From the NCBI RefSeq assembly GCF_902712855.1, contig NZ_LR743508.1:310001-374000 (forward strand): a stretch of DNA of 64,000 bases. The letters are read 5' to 3'. The notes under the pieces were generated by a model. It saw only the letters and a program-made list of their open reading frames with translations. It was not told the DNA's origin and did no database searches. This DNA is from Variovorax paradoxus (GTDB lineage: Bacteria > Pseudomonadota > Gammaproteobacteria > Burkholderiales > Burkholderiaceae_C). Position 1 is the stretch's first letter. Each line of letters opens with the position of its first letter. This document shows, in pieces, positions 8,887 through 18,416 of the stretch. Made by a program: the position numbers and the translations under genes.

Positions 8887-9638
8887 GCGCTCACCTCTTC
8901 GCCCAAGTAGGCTTCCTTGACGCGTGGGTCGTTCCGGATCTCTTCGGGCGTGCCGGTCGCGATCACCTGACCGTAGACCAGCACGCTGATGCGGTCGCTC
9001 AGCGAGAACACCACGTCCATGTCGTGCTCCACGATCACCAGCGTGCGCCCCTGGGTGACCTCACGGATCAGCTGCGCCGTGTAATGGGTTTCCTCGGTGG
9101 CCATGCCGGCCATCGGCTCGTCCAGCAGGATCAGCTTGGGATCGCACGCGAGCGTCATGGCGATCTCCAGCGAGCGCTGCTCGGAGTACGCCATCTCGCC
9201 CGCAAGCGTCGATGCTCTTGCTGTCAGGCGGACCAGTTCGAGCAGCCGCTGCGTCTCGCGGCGGATCGCCTGGTCGCGCGCCATGACCTTCCAGAAGGTG
9301 TACTGCACGCCGTGCGGACGCATGACAGCCAGGCGGATGTTCTCGAACACGCTCAGCTTCGGGAAGATGTTGGTGATCTGAAAGGAGCGCGCCAGGCCGA
9401 GCCGGTTGATGGCTTGCGGCGAGCGTCCCCCGATGTCGTGCCCATCGAAGCGGATCTCGCCGGCGCTCGGCGCGAGGTGACCCGACAACAGGTGGAACAA
9501 CGTCGACTTGCCTGCGCCGTTGGGCCCGATCAAGGCGTGCCGTTCGGCATGGCGCAGGTCGAGATCGACGCCGCGCATGATCTCGGTCGCGCCGAACGAT
9601 TTGCGCAGGCCGCGAATGCTGAGAATCGGTTCGCTCAT
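8883..9638 (-). CDS. livG: Branched-chain amino-acid-type ABC transporter ATPase (LivG)
   Basis: A 251-residue ATPase with a normal Walker A (GPNGAGKST), a signature region of the LivG kind (AYSEQRSLEIAMTL) and Walker B KLILLDEPMAGM, followed by the switch His in IVEHDMD. It pairs with LivF to power the LivHM permease at the inner membrane. The start at 9638 overlaps the livM stop, and its own stop overlaps the livF start. This arrangement suggests fixed subunit ratios from one transcript. Confidence 0.94.
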   Translation of the reverse strand: MSEPILSIRGLRKSFGATEIMRGVDLDLRHAERHALIGPNGAGKSTLFHLLSGHLAPSAGEIRFDGHDIGGRSPQAINRLGLARSFQITNIFPKLSVFENIRLAVMRPHGVQYTFWKVMARDQAIRRETQRLLELVRLTARASTLAGEMAYSEQRSLEIAMTLACDPKLILLDEPMAGMATEETHYTAQLIREVTQGRTLVIVEHDMDVVFSLSDRISVLVYGQVIATGTPEEIRNDPRVKEAYLGEEVSA

Positions 9639-10930
9639 GCGGCACCCTCCGTGCGGGGCACCGCGAGGCCGGGCGGCAGACTCTCGGCCTGGCCGCCTTC
9701 GAGCGCGGCGCCGCGTCGACGCGCGAGCCACGCGAGAAGCAGTCCGGCGGCGAACAGCAGCAGAGGCACGGACCATGTCGCCATCGAAGCCGGAGACCAT
9801 TCGCGCGACAGCAGCATCACCGGCGGCCATGCCTCGCCCGGATGCAGCCGCACCGCCGATCGGTAGTCTTGCGAGAAGAGGCGCTGCAGCAGCTCGATCG
9901 CGAAAGCACCGCCCAGGCTCAGCAGGATTGCCGCTCCCATCGACAGCAACACCAGCGGCATCGCGCGTGCGAGCCCGAAGCGTTGGCGCAACCGGCTCAG
10001 CGTGCCGGGCAGGCCCGCCAGCCCGGCCGGCATGAACATCATCACCAGCACGAACAGGATGCCCTGGTAGAGGAGCCACGATTGCGTCAGATCCGAGACC
10101 GCATACCCGAAGAAGGTCATGAGCGCTGCGCCGAGCGCCGGCCCCAGGAACATCTTCACGCCCCCGATGTAGCTGTTGAGGATCACCGCCGCCGACAGGC
10201 CGGGGTCGAACACCACGTAGTTCGCCGACTCGTTCGACATGACCTGCAGTGCGCCGGCAACGCCGGAGAACATGGCCGAGATCGCGAACACCGCGATGCC
10301 CAGCCCGTGCACGTTGTAGCCGAGGAAGCGCAGCCGGTGGCTGTTCTCGCGCAACCCGTAGACCAGCCGCCCGAGCGGCGTGTGCGTGAAGAAGTACAGC
10401 AGCCCGACGCACAGCAGCGCCCAGCCGAGCGTGAGGTAGTAGACCTGCGTGGTGGAGCCGAAGTCGAACCCCCATGCCGGCATGCGCATGGTGGACACCC
10501 CGGCCTCCCCACCGAAAAGCCCCTTCAGGTGCGGCGCGAGCGAATGCACCAGCTCGGCAATGGCCAGTGTGATCATCGCGAAGTACGTGCCTGTTCGCTG
10601 GGTCGCGAACCAGCCCGCGACGGCACCGAAGACCAGCCCGAAGGCTGCTCCGACCAGTGGGAGCAGCGGCGTCGGGAGCAAGCCTGCACCGCCTATGGCA
10701 TTCATGGCGTGCACGGTACCGAACGCCCCGACGCCGAAGTACGCTGCGTGGCCGAACGAGAGCATCCCGGCCTGGCCGCACAACAGGTTGTAGGCGCTTG
10801 CGAACAAGGCTGCGATCAGCATCTGCACCGCAGCGTTCAGCAGACCCTGCGACAGCAGGAACGGCAACGCGAACAGCGTCGCCACACCCACAGCGGCAAC
10901 CGCGAAGACAGAAATCGAAACTGCCCTCAT
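9635..10930 (-). CDS. livM: Branched-chain amino-acid-type ABC transporter permease (LivM)
   Basis: A 431-residue integral membrane permease. The family core GQAGMLSFGHAAYFGVGAF follows two N-terminal hydrophobic segments, and several further hydrophobic segments follow. The C terminus is longer than in typical LivM (about 300-360 residues): it carries an extra hydrophobic segment near SMATWSVPLLLFAAGLLLAW and a charged tail. It forms the membrane channel with LivH. Confidence 0.92.
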   Translation of the reverse strand: MRAVSISVFAVAAVGVATLFALPFLLSQGLLNAAVQMLIAALFASAYNLLCGQAGMLSFGHAAYFGVGAFGTVHAMNAIGGAGLLPTPLLPLVGAAFGLVFGAVAGWFATQRTGTYFAMITLAIAELVHSLAPHLKGLFGGEAGVSTMRMPAWGFDFGSTTQVYYLTLGWALLCVGLLYFFTHTPLGRLVYGLRENSHRLRFLGYNVHGLGIAVFAISAMFSGVAGALQVMSNESANYVVFDPGLSAAVILNSYIGGVKMFLGPALGAALMTFFGYAVSDLTQSWLLYQGILFVLVMMFMPAGLAGLPGTLSRLRQRFGLARAMPLVLLSMGAAILLSLGGAFAIELLQRLFSQDYRSAVRLHPGEAWPPVMLLSREWSPASMATWSVPLLLFAAGLLLAWLARRRGAALEGGQAESLPPGLAVPRTEGAA

Positions 10931-10934
10931 CGCA

Positions 10935-11876
10935 TCAGACCTTCTCGCCCATGAGCCCGCCCGGGCGTACCAGCAGGATCAGCAGCATCAATGCGAAAGG
11001 AATGGTAGCCGAGAGGCTGGAAATCTTCAGCGTCAGCAGGCCGCCCACGTCGCGCGCCCACGCGCCCGCGCCGACCAGCGCGAACAGATCGGCAAGGCTG
11101 CGGTCGACGCTCACCGCCAGCGACGTGACCACGCCGATGAGCAGCGACGCGAGCATTGCACCACCCAGCGAACCGAGGCCGCCGACGACCACCACCACGA
11201 ACACCATCACGCCCAGTTCCAGCGCCATGTTGGGGTTGGTCGTGTAGAAGGCCCCCGCCACCGCGCCGGCCAGTCCTGCCAGCGCAGCCCCGACGCCGAA
11301 GACGCCCATGAACACCAGCGGCACGTTGTGACCGAGCGCTTCTGCCATCCGCGGCTTGTAGATTGCGGAACGCACCACGATGCCCACGCGTGTGCGCGTC
11401 AGGAGCAGGTAGATCACGATGAACATCGCGATGGCGATGCCTCCCATCAGCAGCCGGTAGACCGGATACTGCGCGCCGCCGATGGCGAACGCTGGAACGT
11501 CGAGCGCGGCCGGAATGCGGTAGTCGACCGGAAAGTTGCCGAAGAACAGCTTGATCGATTCCGCCACGATGAACGACAGCCCGAACGTCAGCAGCAGTTC
11601 GTGGGCGTGTCCGTACTGGTGCACGCGCCGCAGGAAGAAGCGCTCTACCGCGACACCCACCAGACCCACCAGCACGGGCGACACCAGCACCGCGCCCCAG
11701 AAGCCGATGAGGTCCTGCAGGGTGTACGCGAAGTAGGCACCCAGCATGTAGAACGAGGCGTGCGCGAAGTTGAGCACGCCCATCATTCCGAAGATGAGCG
11801 TGAGACCGGCGGACACCATGAACAGCAGCAGGCCGTAGATGACGCCGTTCATGAGCGAGACGAGGAACTGGTCCAT
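10935..11876 (-). CDS. livH: Branched-chain amino-acid-type ABC transporter permease (LivH)
   Basis: A 313-residue, almost wholly hydrophobic protein with the LivH opening NGVIYGLLLFMVSAGLTLIF and GMMGVLNFAHASFYMLGAY. It lies 12 bp downstream of the periplasmic binding protein gene and 4 bp upstream of livM. Together with LivM it makes the translocation pore. The substrate type is inferred only from neighbouring enzymes. Confidence 0.93.
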   Translation of the reverse strand: MDQFLVSLMNGVIYGLLLFMVSAGLTLIFGMMGVLNFAHASFYMLGAYFAYTLQDLIGFWGAVLVSPVLVGLVGVAVERFFLRRVHQYGHAHELLLTFGLSFIVAESIKLFFGNFPVDYRIPAALDVPAFAIGGAQYPVYRLLMGGIAIAMFIVIYLLLTRTRVGIVVRSAIYKPRMAEALGHNVPLVFMGVFGVGAALAGLAGAVAGAFYTTNPNMALELGVMVFVVVVVGGLGSLGGAMLASLLIGVVTSLAVSVDRSLADLFALVGAGAWARDVGGLLTLKISSLSATIPFALMLLILLVRPGGLMGEKV

Positions 11877-11888
11877 GCCGCCGCCCTG

Positions 11889-13142
11889 TCAGCCCGGGCG
11901 CTTCATGACGCACGCGGCCTGGGCCGGTGCGGACGCTTCCTCTGCCGAGAAGCGCTTGACGGGCTTGAAGCCCATGTCTGTGTCGTTGGCCTTGTAGCGG
12001 GCATCCTTGCTCACGGATGACACCACCATGGGCATCTGCACCTGGTGGTCTGCGGCGCGCATGCTCATCTCGCCCATGGGCGACTTGATCTTCGCAATCT
12101 CCAGCGCTTTCGCGAAGGCGTTCACGTTGAGCTTGCCGCCCTCGGCTGGCGTGCGCTTCAACGCATCCGCGACCATGGCCATGCCGAACACGGTCTGCGG
12201 CTCGATGAATGCAGGCGCGTGCCCGGTCTTGGCCTTGTAGTCGTTCACGAAGCGCTCGCCGTCTGCGCCACCCGCCTCCGCATTGAAGGTATGCACCACG
12301 AAGTGGCCGATGGCCAGGTCGCCCGCATTGGCGAGATTGCCGGGCTGGTCGAGGAACACGGTGCCGAAGCGCACCTTCAGCCCTGCCGACTTCGATGCCT
12401 TCATCAGGAGCAGCAGGTCGTTCGACCAGTTGCCGGTGAGTACCGAGTCGGCCTTGGACGCCGCGATCTTGGCGACGTAGGGTGCGAAGTCCTGTACCTT
12501 GTTGACATCGTGCAGCGTCTTCTCGACCACCTGGTAACCGCCGGCGGCCGCGTTGTCGGAGATCGCGCGCTCCATGTCCTGGCCCCAGGAATAGTTCTGG
12601 TTGATCGAATACACCCGAGTGCCGAGCGCATTGGCCTGCTTCATGGCGCTCACCAGCGCCTTGGTGCGGATCTGCGCATCGCCGCTGAAGCGGAAGTGAT
12701 GGAAATTGCACTTCTCGCCGGTCAGCTCGAGCGCCTCGGCGCCGACGTTGATGTAGACGATCTCCTTGCCGGGATTGCGCAGGTTGTACTTGCGAACGTC
12801 CTCGGTGATCTGCCCGCCGATGGCCGACGATGCGCCCTGCACGATCATCTGCACGCCATCGGCCGCCGCGGCCTTGAGCTTGTCGGCCGCGCCCGCAGGA
12901 CCGCCCTGGTTGTCATACTCCAGCAACTGCACCGGCTCGCCGTTCCAGCCACCTGCAGCATTGATCTGGTCGATGGCGTAGCGCACCGCGCTGCGGTAGG
13001 CCTGCCCCGACGATGCCTGCGGACCCGAGAGGGTTTCGAGCACACCGATCTTCACCGGCGCGGCCGATGCCGCTGTGGAAAGCAGCAGCCCCAGCGCGGG
13101 AACCAGGGCGAAGCGAAAGCCGCGGGATTTATGTTCTTGCAT
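11889..13142 (-). CDS. Periplasmic Leu/Ile/Val-type substrate-binding protein (LivK-like)
   Basis: A 417-residue type I periplasmic binding protein. It has a Sec signal peptide ending near TAASAAPVKIG and the family opening VKIGVLETLSGPQASSGQ, with QLLEYDNQGG in the first lobe. It captures the ligand for LivHMGF. The open frame runs upstream to 13316, but 13142 gives the correct signal peptide. A second Cys (ACVMKRPG) lies at the C terminus and may pair with the Cys in GEKCNFHHF. The gene is second in the operon after an SDR gene, and three tandem 8-bp repeats lie about 60 bp upstream of its start. Confidence 0.9.
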   Translation of the reverse strand: MQEHKSRGFRFALVPALGLLLSTAASAAPVKIGVLETLSGPQASSGQAYRSAVRYAIDQINAAGGWNGEPVQLLEYDNQGGPAGAADKLKAAAADGVQMIVQGASSAIGGQITEDVRKYNLRNPGKEIVYINVGAEALELTGEKCNFHHFRFSGDAQIRTKALVSAMKQANALGTRVYSINQNYSWGQDMERAISDNAAAGGYQVVEKTLHDVNKVQDFAPYVAKIAASKADSVLTGNWSNDLLLLMKASKSAGLKVRFGTVFLDQPGNLANAGDLAIGHFVVHTFNAEAGGADGERFVNDYKAKTGHAPAFIEPQTVFGMAMVADALKRTPAEGGKLNVNAFAKALEIAKIKSPMGEMSMRAADHQVQMPMVVSSVSKDARYKANDTDMGFKPVKRFSAEEASAPAQAACVMKRPG

Positions 13143-13202
13143 GAGTGTCTCCTTGTCTTGGAATTCGGAATGCGCCGGCGGCGCGAAGGCGGGGGTATCG
13201 GT

Positions 13203-13226
13203 ATGCGGGAATGCGGGAATGCGGGA
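13203..13226. repeat. Three perfect tandem copies of ATGCGGGA
   Basis: The 8-bp unit ATGCGGGA occurs at 13203, 13211 and 13219 without mismatch, in the 104-bp gap between the SDR gene and the livK-like gene. A near copy of the flanking sequence (GGTATCGGT before, ATACGG after) gives some dyad character. Tandem octamers can change copy number by slippage and so alter spacing in a leader or promoter. No coding frame is affected here. Confidence 0.7.
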
Positions 13227-13246
13227 TACGGAGAAGAAGGCGAACG

Positions 13247-14038
13247 TCAGAGGTATTCCATGTTTCCGTCGACGCTGATGGCCTGGCCGGTGACGTTGCG
13301 CGCGGCGGGCGAACACAGGAACAGCGCCATGGCCGCCACGTCGTCCAGCGTGACCATGCGGCGCAGCGAAATCTTCTGCAGGTACTGGGCGCGCATGGCC
13401 TCCACCGACACACCCTCAGTGGCTGCACGCGCGCCGATCACGCCGTTCATGCGCTCACCTTCCACGGTGCCGGGGAGGATCGCGTTGACGCGCACGCCGT
13501 GCGGGCCGAGCTCGATCGCCAACGACTTCACAAGACCGACGATCGCCCACTTGGTCGCGGCGTAGGGGGTGCGAAGCGGGTAGCCGAGCCGGCCCGCGAC
13601 CGAGCTCATCGCGATCAGCGAAGGGTTGTGCGCCGACTGCCTGAGCAACGGCACCGCGCGCTGCGCGAAGTAGAACTGGCTGTTCAGGTTGACCGACACG
13701 GTGCGCTCCCAGTCGCTGCGCCTCAGGTCCTGAACGGCGCCGGTGGGGCCGGCGATGCCTGCGTTGCTGACGAGCACGTCCAGGCCGCCCAGGGCACCCT
13801 GCACGTCGTCGAAGACAAGGTCGACATCCTCAGGAACCGACGCGTCGGCCATGCTGGACGTGATCTCCGGGACCTCCGAGCCCAGCCGGTCAAGCGCAGC
13901 GCGGTCGATGTCGCACACATGCACGCGCGCCCCCGCTTCGCAGAACGCGCGCGCAACCGCTGCGCCGATGCCCGACGCTCCCGCCGTGACCAGCACGCGC
14001 AAGCCTGGAGCGGGCCGGAGTGAGTCGATGATGCTCAT
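13247..14038 (-). CDS. SDR-family oxidoreductase
   Basis: A 263-residue classical short-chain dehydrogenase. The glycine motif is TAGASGIGAAVA, followed by NAGIAGP, catalytic Ser in AMSSVAGRLGY and Tyr/Lys in YAATKWAIVG. The C-terminal end GQAISVDGNMEYL is of the FabG-like kind. It is the first gene of the leftward Liv/BKACE operon and diverges from the PucR-type regulator across 202 bp. It probably oxidises an imported hydroxy compound to a keto acid; this is inferred from the operon. The start at 14038 is preferred over a longer frame to 14110 because it gives a normal SDR N terminus. Confidence 0.85.
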   Translation of the reverse strand: MSIIDSLRPAPGLRVLVTAGASGIGAAVARAFCEAGARVHVCDIDRAALDRLGSEVPEITSSMADASVPEDVDLVFDDVQGALGGLDVLVSNAGIAGPTGAVQDLRRSDWERTVSVNLNSQFYFAQRAVPLLRQSAHNPSLIAMSSVAGRLGYPLRTPYAATKWAIVGLVKSLAIELGPHGVRVNAILPGTVEGERMNGVIGARAATEGVSVEAMRAQYLQKISLRRMVTLDDVAAMALFLCSPAARNVTGQAISVDGNMEYL

Positions 14039-14240
14039 GAATGCCTGTAGAAACTGTGTGTGTGACGGTGAACGAGTGGATGCATCGAGTGTCCGGAAGG
14101 CCACCGCCAATGGCTATGTGAGCCGCACACACACGCGGCACCGTCTCGATGTGCGCGCCGTCCTCCGGGAAAACGCGTGCAGCAGCTCAGGGCTTGCGCC
14201 CATGCCCGTCGCGCTTCGTTCTGCTAGCCTTCGCAGCCCT

Positions 14241-16256
14241 ATGTCTTCACTGCCCCTCGACAGAAAGCGCCCTCAGGCGCCGGCTTCCGGTCTTGCTCCC
14301 GAGGAAATTGCTGCCGACCTTGTCGGGCTGCTGCACCGCAGCGCGTCCGCTGAAGAGTTCGCGGCGCGCCTGTCCAGCGTCGAGGCCCTGCCCGACGCGT
14401 TGCGCGGCAAGTCGGGCCTGGTCGAACTCGTGCGCATGGCCATGGCCTTGCGCAATCGGCTCGAGCTGCATGAGCAACGCGAACGCGGCATGCTTGCGGT
14501 CATCGAGTCGGCACAGGATCTGTCGAGCCACCTCGATCTGCAGGGACTGCTGAAGGCCATTGCGAACCGCGCGCGCAACCTGATGGGCTCGCACCTGTGC
14601 TGGCTCACGGTGGTCGATGCGAAGACCGGCGAGTTCCAGGTGGTCGTCGCGGATGGCGCCATCTCTCAGCGCACCGGCAAGATGACTGCAGGGCGCAACC
14701 TCGGCGTCGCAGGGGTGGTGATGTCGACACGCCTGCCCTTCTTCACGCCCGACTACCTTCACGACAAGCGCTTCGTGCACGACCCCGCGCTGGACGACAC
14801 CTTCCGCGACGAAGGTGTGGCCGCGCTGGTGGGCGCGCCGCTGATCTGCGAAGACAACGTGATCGGGCTGCTGTTCGTGGCCGACCGCTACCACCGCACG
14901 CACACCGCGCTCAACGTGTCGATCCTGTGCACGCTGGCCACACACGCGGCAGTGGCCATCAACAACGCCAAAGCGTTCGCAGAAGCGAAGACTGCACTGG
15001 CGAACGCAGACCTCGCGCGCGCCGAGCTGGAGCGCCATGCGCGCGACGTGCAGGGCGCGGCCGAAGCGCACGAGGAGCTCACGTCGCTGCTCGCCAGAGG
15101 CGCTTCGCTCGGTGCGTTGTCCGAATCGGTCGCGCAACTGCTCAATGGCAGCGTCCTGGTGCTCGACGAAGCCGGCCACGTCATTGCCAGTTCCCGGGCG
15201 CCCGGCTACGACGGCACGGCAGCGCAGGCCTATTCGCCGAATGGACCGCACAGCGCCGAGCTGGCGCGCGCGCTGCGCGAGAGCCGGCAGGCCGGCCGAT
15301 CCGTCGCGGCCTTCGCACACGATGGCGAACTCTGCCGGGCCATCGCGGTGATCGGCGGCAACGACATGCTCGGCGCCGTGCTGCTCTTCAGGCACGAAGA
15401 CTTGCACGGGATTTCGCTGCGAACGTTCGAGCGGAGTTCCAGCGTCATCGGGGTCATGCTGCTCTCGCAGGAACGCATGGATGCGGAGAAGAGCCGCGAC
15501 GTGTCTGCGCTGCTGCGAACACTCATCTCGCCGCGCCAGGGCGAGCCTGCGCTGACGCAGGACCGCGCCGAGCGCTTCGGCCTCGACCTGTCGCTGCCGT
15601 TGTCGCTGCTGGTCATGGAAACGGACCAGTCGACGGCAGGGTTCTGGTCTCGGCGTCTGCACTCGGACCCGGTGCTGGGCGGGCAGGTGCTCGACGAAGT
15701 CGATGGTGTGATGGTGCTGGCGTGCAACGCCTCGAGGGCGCACGGCGTGCTCGAACAGTTCGGTGCCTTTGCCCGGCGCGAACTCGGTCAAGCCTACCGC
15801 GGTGTGATGTCGAGGCCGGCACAGGCGCCTGCGGAGCTTCCGGCACTCTATGCAGCGCTGCGGCGCGGGCTGTCCGTGCTGGCACGGCTGGGCATGCGCG
15901 GGGTCGTCATCGCACAGAACGAGATGGCCTTGTACTCGGTGCTGTTCGAAACGCACGACCGGTCCAGCCTCGCCGCATTCCTCGATGCGACCATCGGCCC
16001 CGTCACATCGCACGACAGCAAGCGCGGCTCCGAACTCACATCCACGCTGCTGACGTACTTCGACAGCAACCAGAACGCAAAGGCAACGGCATCGCGCATG
16101 GGCATCCACGTCAACACGGTCCGCCAGCGCCTGGCGAACGTGGAGGAGTTGCTGGGCCATTGGGGAAGCGCCAGCCGGGCGTTGGAGATCCACATGGCGC
16201 TGCGTCTGTGGAGCCTCAGCACGGACAGCGCACCGCCTGGTTTCCTGGACGAGTGA
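14241..16256 (+). CDS. GAF-domain PucR/CdaR-type transcriptional regulator
   Basis: A 671-residue regulator. A helical N-terminal region (1-80) leads into a GAF domain (about 90-250; blocks GSHLCWLTVVD, GVAALVGAPLICEDNVIGLL). A middle sensory region and a PucR C-terminal helix-turn-helix follow (about 590-645: TLLTYFDSNQNAKATASR, GIHVNTVRQRL). It is cytoplasmic with no receiver domain. It faces the SDR-Liv-BKACE operon, so the simplest reading is ligand-dependent activation of that operon. The start at 14241 fits the family length; earlier in-frame starts lack plausible sequence. Confidence 0.88.
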   Translation: MSSLPLDRKRPQAPASGLAPEEIAADLVGLLHRSASAEEFAARLSSVEALPDALRGKSGLVELVRMAMALRNRLELHEQRERGMLAVIESAQDLSSHLDLQGLLKAIANRARNLMGSHLCWLTVVDAKTGEFQVVVADGAISQRTGKMTAGRNLGVAGVVMSTRLPFFTPDYLHDKRFVHDPALDDTFRDEGVAALVGAPLICEDNVIGLLFVADRYHRTHTALNVSILCTLATHAAVAINNAKAFAEAKTALANADLARAELERHARDVQGAAEAHEELTSLLARGASLGALSESVAQLLNGSVLVLDEAGHVIASSRAPGYDGTAAQAYSPNGPHSAELARALRESRQAGRSVAAFAHDGELCRAIAVIGGNDMLGAVLLFRHEDLHGISLRTFERSSSVIGVMLLSQERMDAEKSRDVSALLRTLISPRQGEPALTQDRAERFGLDLSLPLSLLVMETDQSTAGFWSRRLHSDPVLGGQVLDEVDGVMVLACNASRAHGVLEQFGAFARRELGQAYRGVMSRPAQAPAELPALYAALRRGLSVLARLGMRGVVIAQNEMALYSVLFETHDRSSLAAFLDATIGPVTSHDSKRGSELTSTLLTYFDSNQNAKATASRMGIHVNTVRQRLANVEELLGHWGSASRALEIHMALRLWSLSTDSAPPGFLDE

Positions 16257-16479
16257 CAGTGTCCACAGGCCCTTCTGCGAGCCGCAGCGTCGCGCTGCCG
16301 CTCCCGGGCTTCGAGGGTTTCTCCGGTAGATCCTGCGCACACCCTGCCCTGGCCGGCAGTGTGCTTCGCTGCCATTGAACACCGATGGCAGTTCGCGAGA
16401 CTTGAGGGGGCGCACAGCCTGTGCGCGCGGCGTCCGTTCGGCCAATGCCGCAGCGGGACTCAAAAAATCAGGAGACAAG

Positions 16480-18327
16480 ATGAAGAGAACAAGAACTGCG
16501 ATCGGCTTGAAGATCGATCGGCGCCTGCCCGCAATGCTCTTGACGCTGCTGGTGCTGGCCGGCTGCGGTGGCGGCAGTGGAGGCAGCAGCGGCGCCATCG
16601 ACCTGAGCGGCCTCGGTACGCAGGCGCCACCGCCAGCTGCGCCTGCCGACCCACCGTCGCCGCCGCCGGCATCGGCACCTTCCATGCAGCGCCAGACCGC
16701 CTTTGGCCCGGTCGTCGGGACCGACAACTCCGCCACCAGCGGCACGTTCGCCTGGAAGGGCGTCCCCTTTGCCAAGGCCCCCGTGGGAGATCTGCGTTGG
16801 AAGCCTCCCGTCGACCCGCAAGCGTGGACCTCGCCACGGGACGCACAACAGTTCGGCAACGCCTGCGTGTCCACCGGCCGTCTGTACGGACCGGGCCTCA
16901 ACAACAGGTACGACGCCACCATCGGCACCACGCTCGGCCAGACGGTCGGCTCGGAAGACTGCCTCTACCTGAATGTCTGGCGGCCGGCCAACGACACCGG
17001 AAAGCTGCCGGTGATCGTGTGGGTGCACGGTGGAAGCAACATCACCGGCTACACGGCCGACCCTGTCTACGACGGCGCGAACCTTGCGCGCACCGCCAAC
17101 GCTGTGGTGGTCTCGGTGAACTACCGGCTCGGCATGTTCGGGTTCATGAATGCGAGCTCACTCAAGAATGGCGACCCCCTCAACGACTCGGGGAACTTCG
17201 CCATCCTGGACATCGTGAAAGGGCTGCAGTTCGTCCAGGCCAACATCGGCAGCTTCGGCGGCGACCCTGGCAACGTCACGCTGATGGGCCAGTCGGCAGG
17301 TGCCGTCAATGTCTACGCGGCCATGACGTCGCCGCTCGTGGCCAACGCGAAACCGGCTCTGATCCATCGGGCGTTGCCGATCAGCGGCGGCATCTCGCTG
17401 GCCAGTGAACTGCCAGCCGGCAGTGTGGCTACGCTCGCACGCGCATCGGACTATGCAGGGCAATGGGGGCTTCTCATTGTCTACATGGTGATCGATGATG
17501 GGCTTGCGACCGACATACCTTCTGCACAGGCCTATCTCTCGACGCAAAGCAGCGAGCAGATTGCCGCCTACATGCGCAGCAAAAGCGCCGACTTCGTGCT
17601 GCACACGGTACTCACGCGACTCGCCCCGCTCGGCGCATCGGGATCGGGGCCGATCCCCGATGGCAACGTCGTGCCGACGAGCCCGATTGCGGCGATCAAG
17701 GCCGGCAAGTACGCCAAGGTGCCTGTGCTGATCGGCAATGCGCGAGACGAAGGCAAGCTCTTCCCGACGCTGTTCCCGCTCGCTGGAGGCACCGGCAGCG
17801 CGCGGCTGCTGAGCGATGCGCAGGTCTTCTCCACTGCATTTGGCTACCAGCCCGACGCAGCGCCCCAAAGCACGCTCGAACAGTGGATCCCGTCGGGCTA
17901 CTTACCTGTGAACACCCCGGGCACCGGCTTCGACGCCGTCGCTTCGCGGCTGACCCAGATCTTCTTCGGCGCGAGCCGCGCCAGCGTTGCGGACGCACTC
18001 GCGTCGCAGCAGAGCAACCTCTGGGCCTACCGCTTCGACTGGGACGAAGAACCCGCGCCCTTCGACAAGATCTACGGCGCGGCGCATGCCTTCGACCTGC
18101 CCTTCGCATTCGGCAACTTCAGCCCTTCGCTGTACGCCGGCATCATGTTCACCAAGGCCAACGAGCCGGGTCGGCTCGCCTTGTCGAACAGCATGATGCG
18201 CAGCATCGGTGCCTTCGCGCGCACCGGCGATCCAAACGATGCGAGCCTGGACGTTGTCTGGCCTGCCTGGCCTGCAACGCTGATCTTCGACGCGACGCCC
18301 AGCAGGCAATCCATCTCCGTCCAGTGA
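16480..18327 (+). CDS. Type B carboxylesterase lipoprotein
   Basis: A 615-residue carboxylesterase/lipase type B (PnbA-like). The lipobox LVLAGC near residue 27 is followed by a Gly/Ser/Pro-rich linker. Family blocks are AFAWKGVPFAKAP-like (GTFAWKGVPFAKAPVGDLRW), EDCLYLNVWRP, oxyanion VWVHGGSN and nucleophile elbow MGQSAGAVN. The acid is probably the Glu in NARDEGKLFP and the His in YGAAHAFDLPF. A ribosome-binding site (AGGAGA) lies just upstream of the ATG at 16480. It is predicted to be anchored to the envelope and to hydrolyse carboxylic esters. It has no operon partners, and a strong hairpin follows the stop. Confidence 0.88.
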   Translation: MKRTRTAIGLKIDRRLPAMLLTLLVLAGCGGGSGGSSGAIDLSGLGTQAPPPAAPADPPSPPPASAPSMQRQTAFGPVVGTDNSATSGTFAWKGVPFAKAPVGDLRWKPPVDPQAWTSPRDAQQFGNACVSTGRLYGPGLNNRYDATIGTTLGQTVGSEDCLYLNVWRPANDTGKLPVIVWVHGGSNITGYTADPVYDGANLARTANAVVVSVNYRLGMFGFMNASSLKNGDPLNDSGNFAILDIVKGLQFVQANIGSFGGDPGNVTLMGQSAGAVNVYAAMTSPLVANAKPALIHRALPISGGISLASELPAGSVATLARASDYAGQWGLLIVYMVIDDGLATDIPSAQAYLSTQSSEQIAAYMRSKSADFVLHTVLTRLAPLGASGSGPIPDGNVVPTSPIAAIKAGKYAKVPVLIGNARDEGKLFPTLFPLAGGTGSARLLSDAQVFSTAFGYQPDAAPQSTLEQWIPSGYLPVNTPGTGFDAVASRLTQIFFGASRASVADALASQQSNLWAYRFDWDEEPAPFDKIYGAAHAFDLPFAFGNFSPSLYAGIMFTKANEPGRLALSNSMMRSIGAFARTGDPNDASLDVVWPAWPATLIFDATPSRQSISVQ

Positions 18328-18361
18328 TCCGGCACTCACCTGCGTGCAGGTGAGCACCGGA
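18328..18361 (+). terminator. Hairpin after the carboxylesterase gene
   Basis: Directly after the TGA there is a 16-bp stem (18328-18343 with 18346-18361), two mismatches, and a perfect inner core CTCACCTGC/GCAGGTGAG with almost no loop. There is no U tract, so it is not a textbook intrinsic terminator. It may end transcripts from both sides or protect the mRNA 3' end. Confidence 0.5.
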
Positions 18362-18416
18362 TGCAGAAAGCAGAGCCAGGCCGTTGACCGGTTGAATCCG
18401 CCGCGCACAGTGGAGG

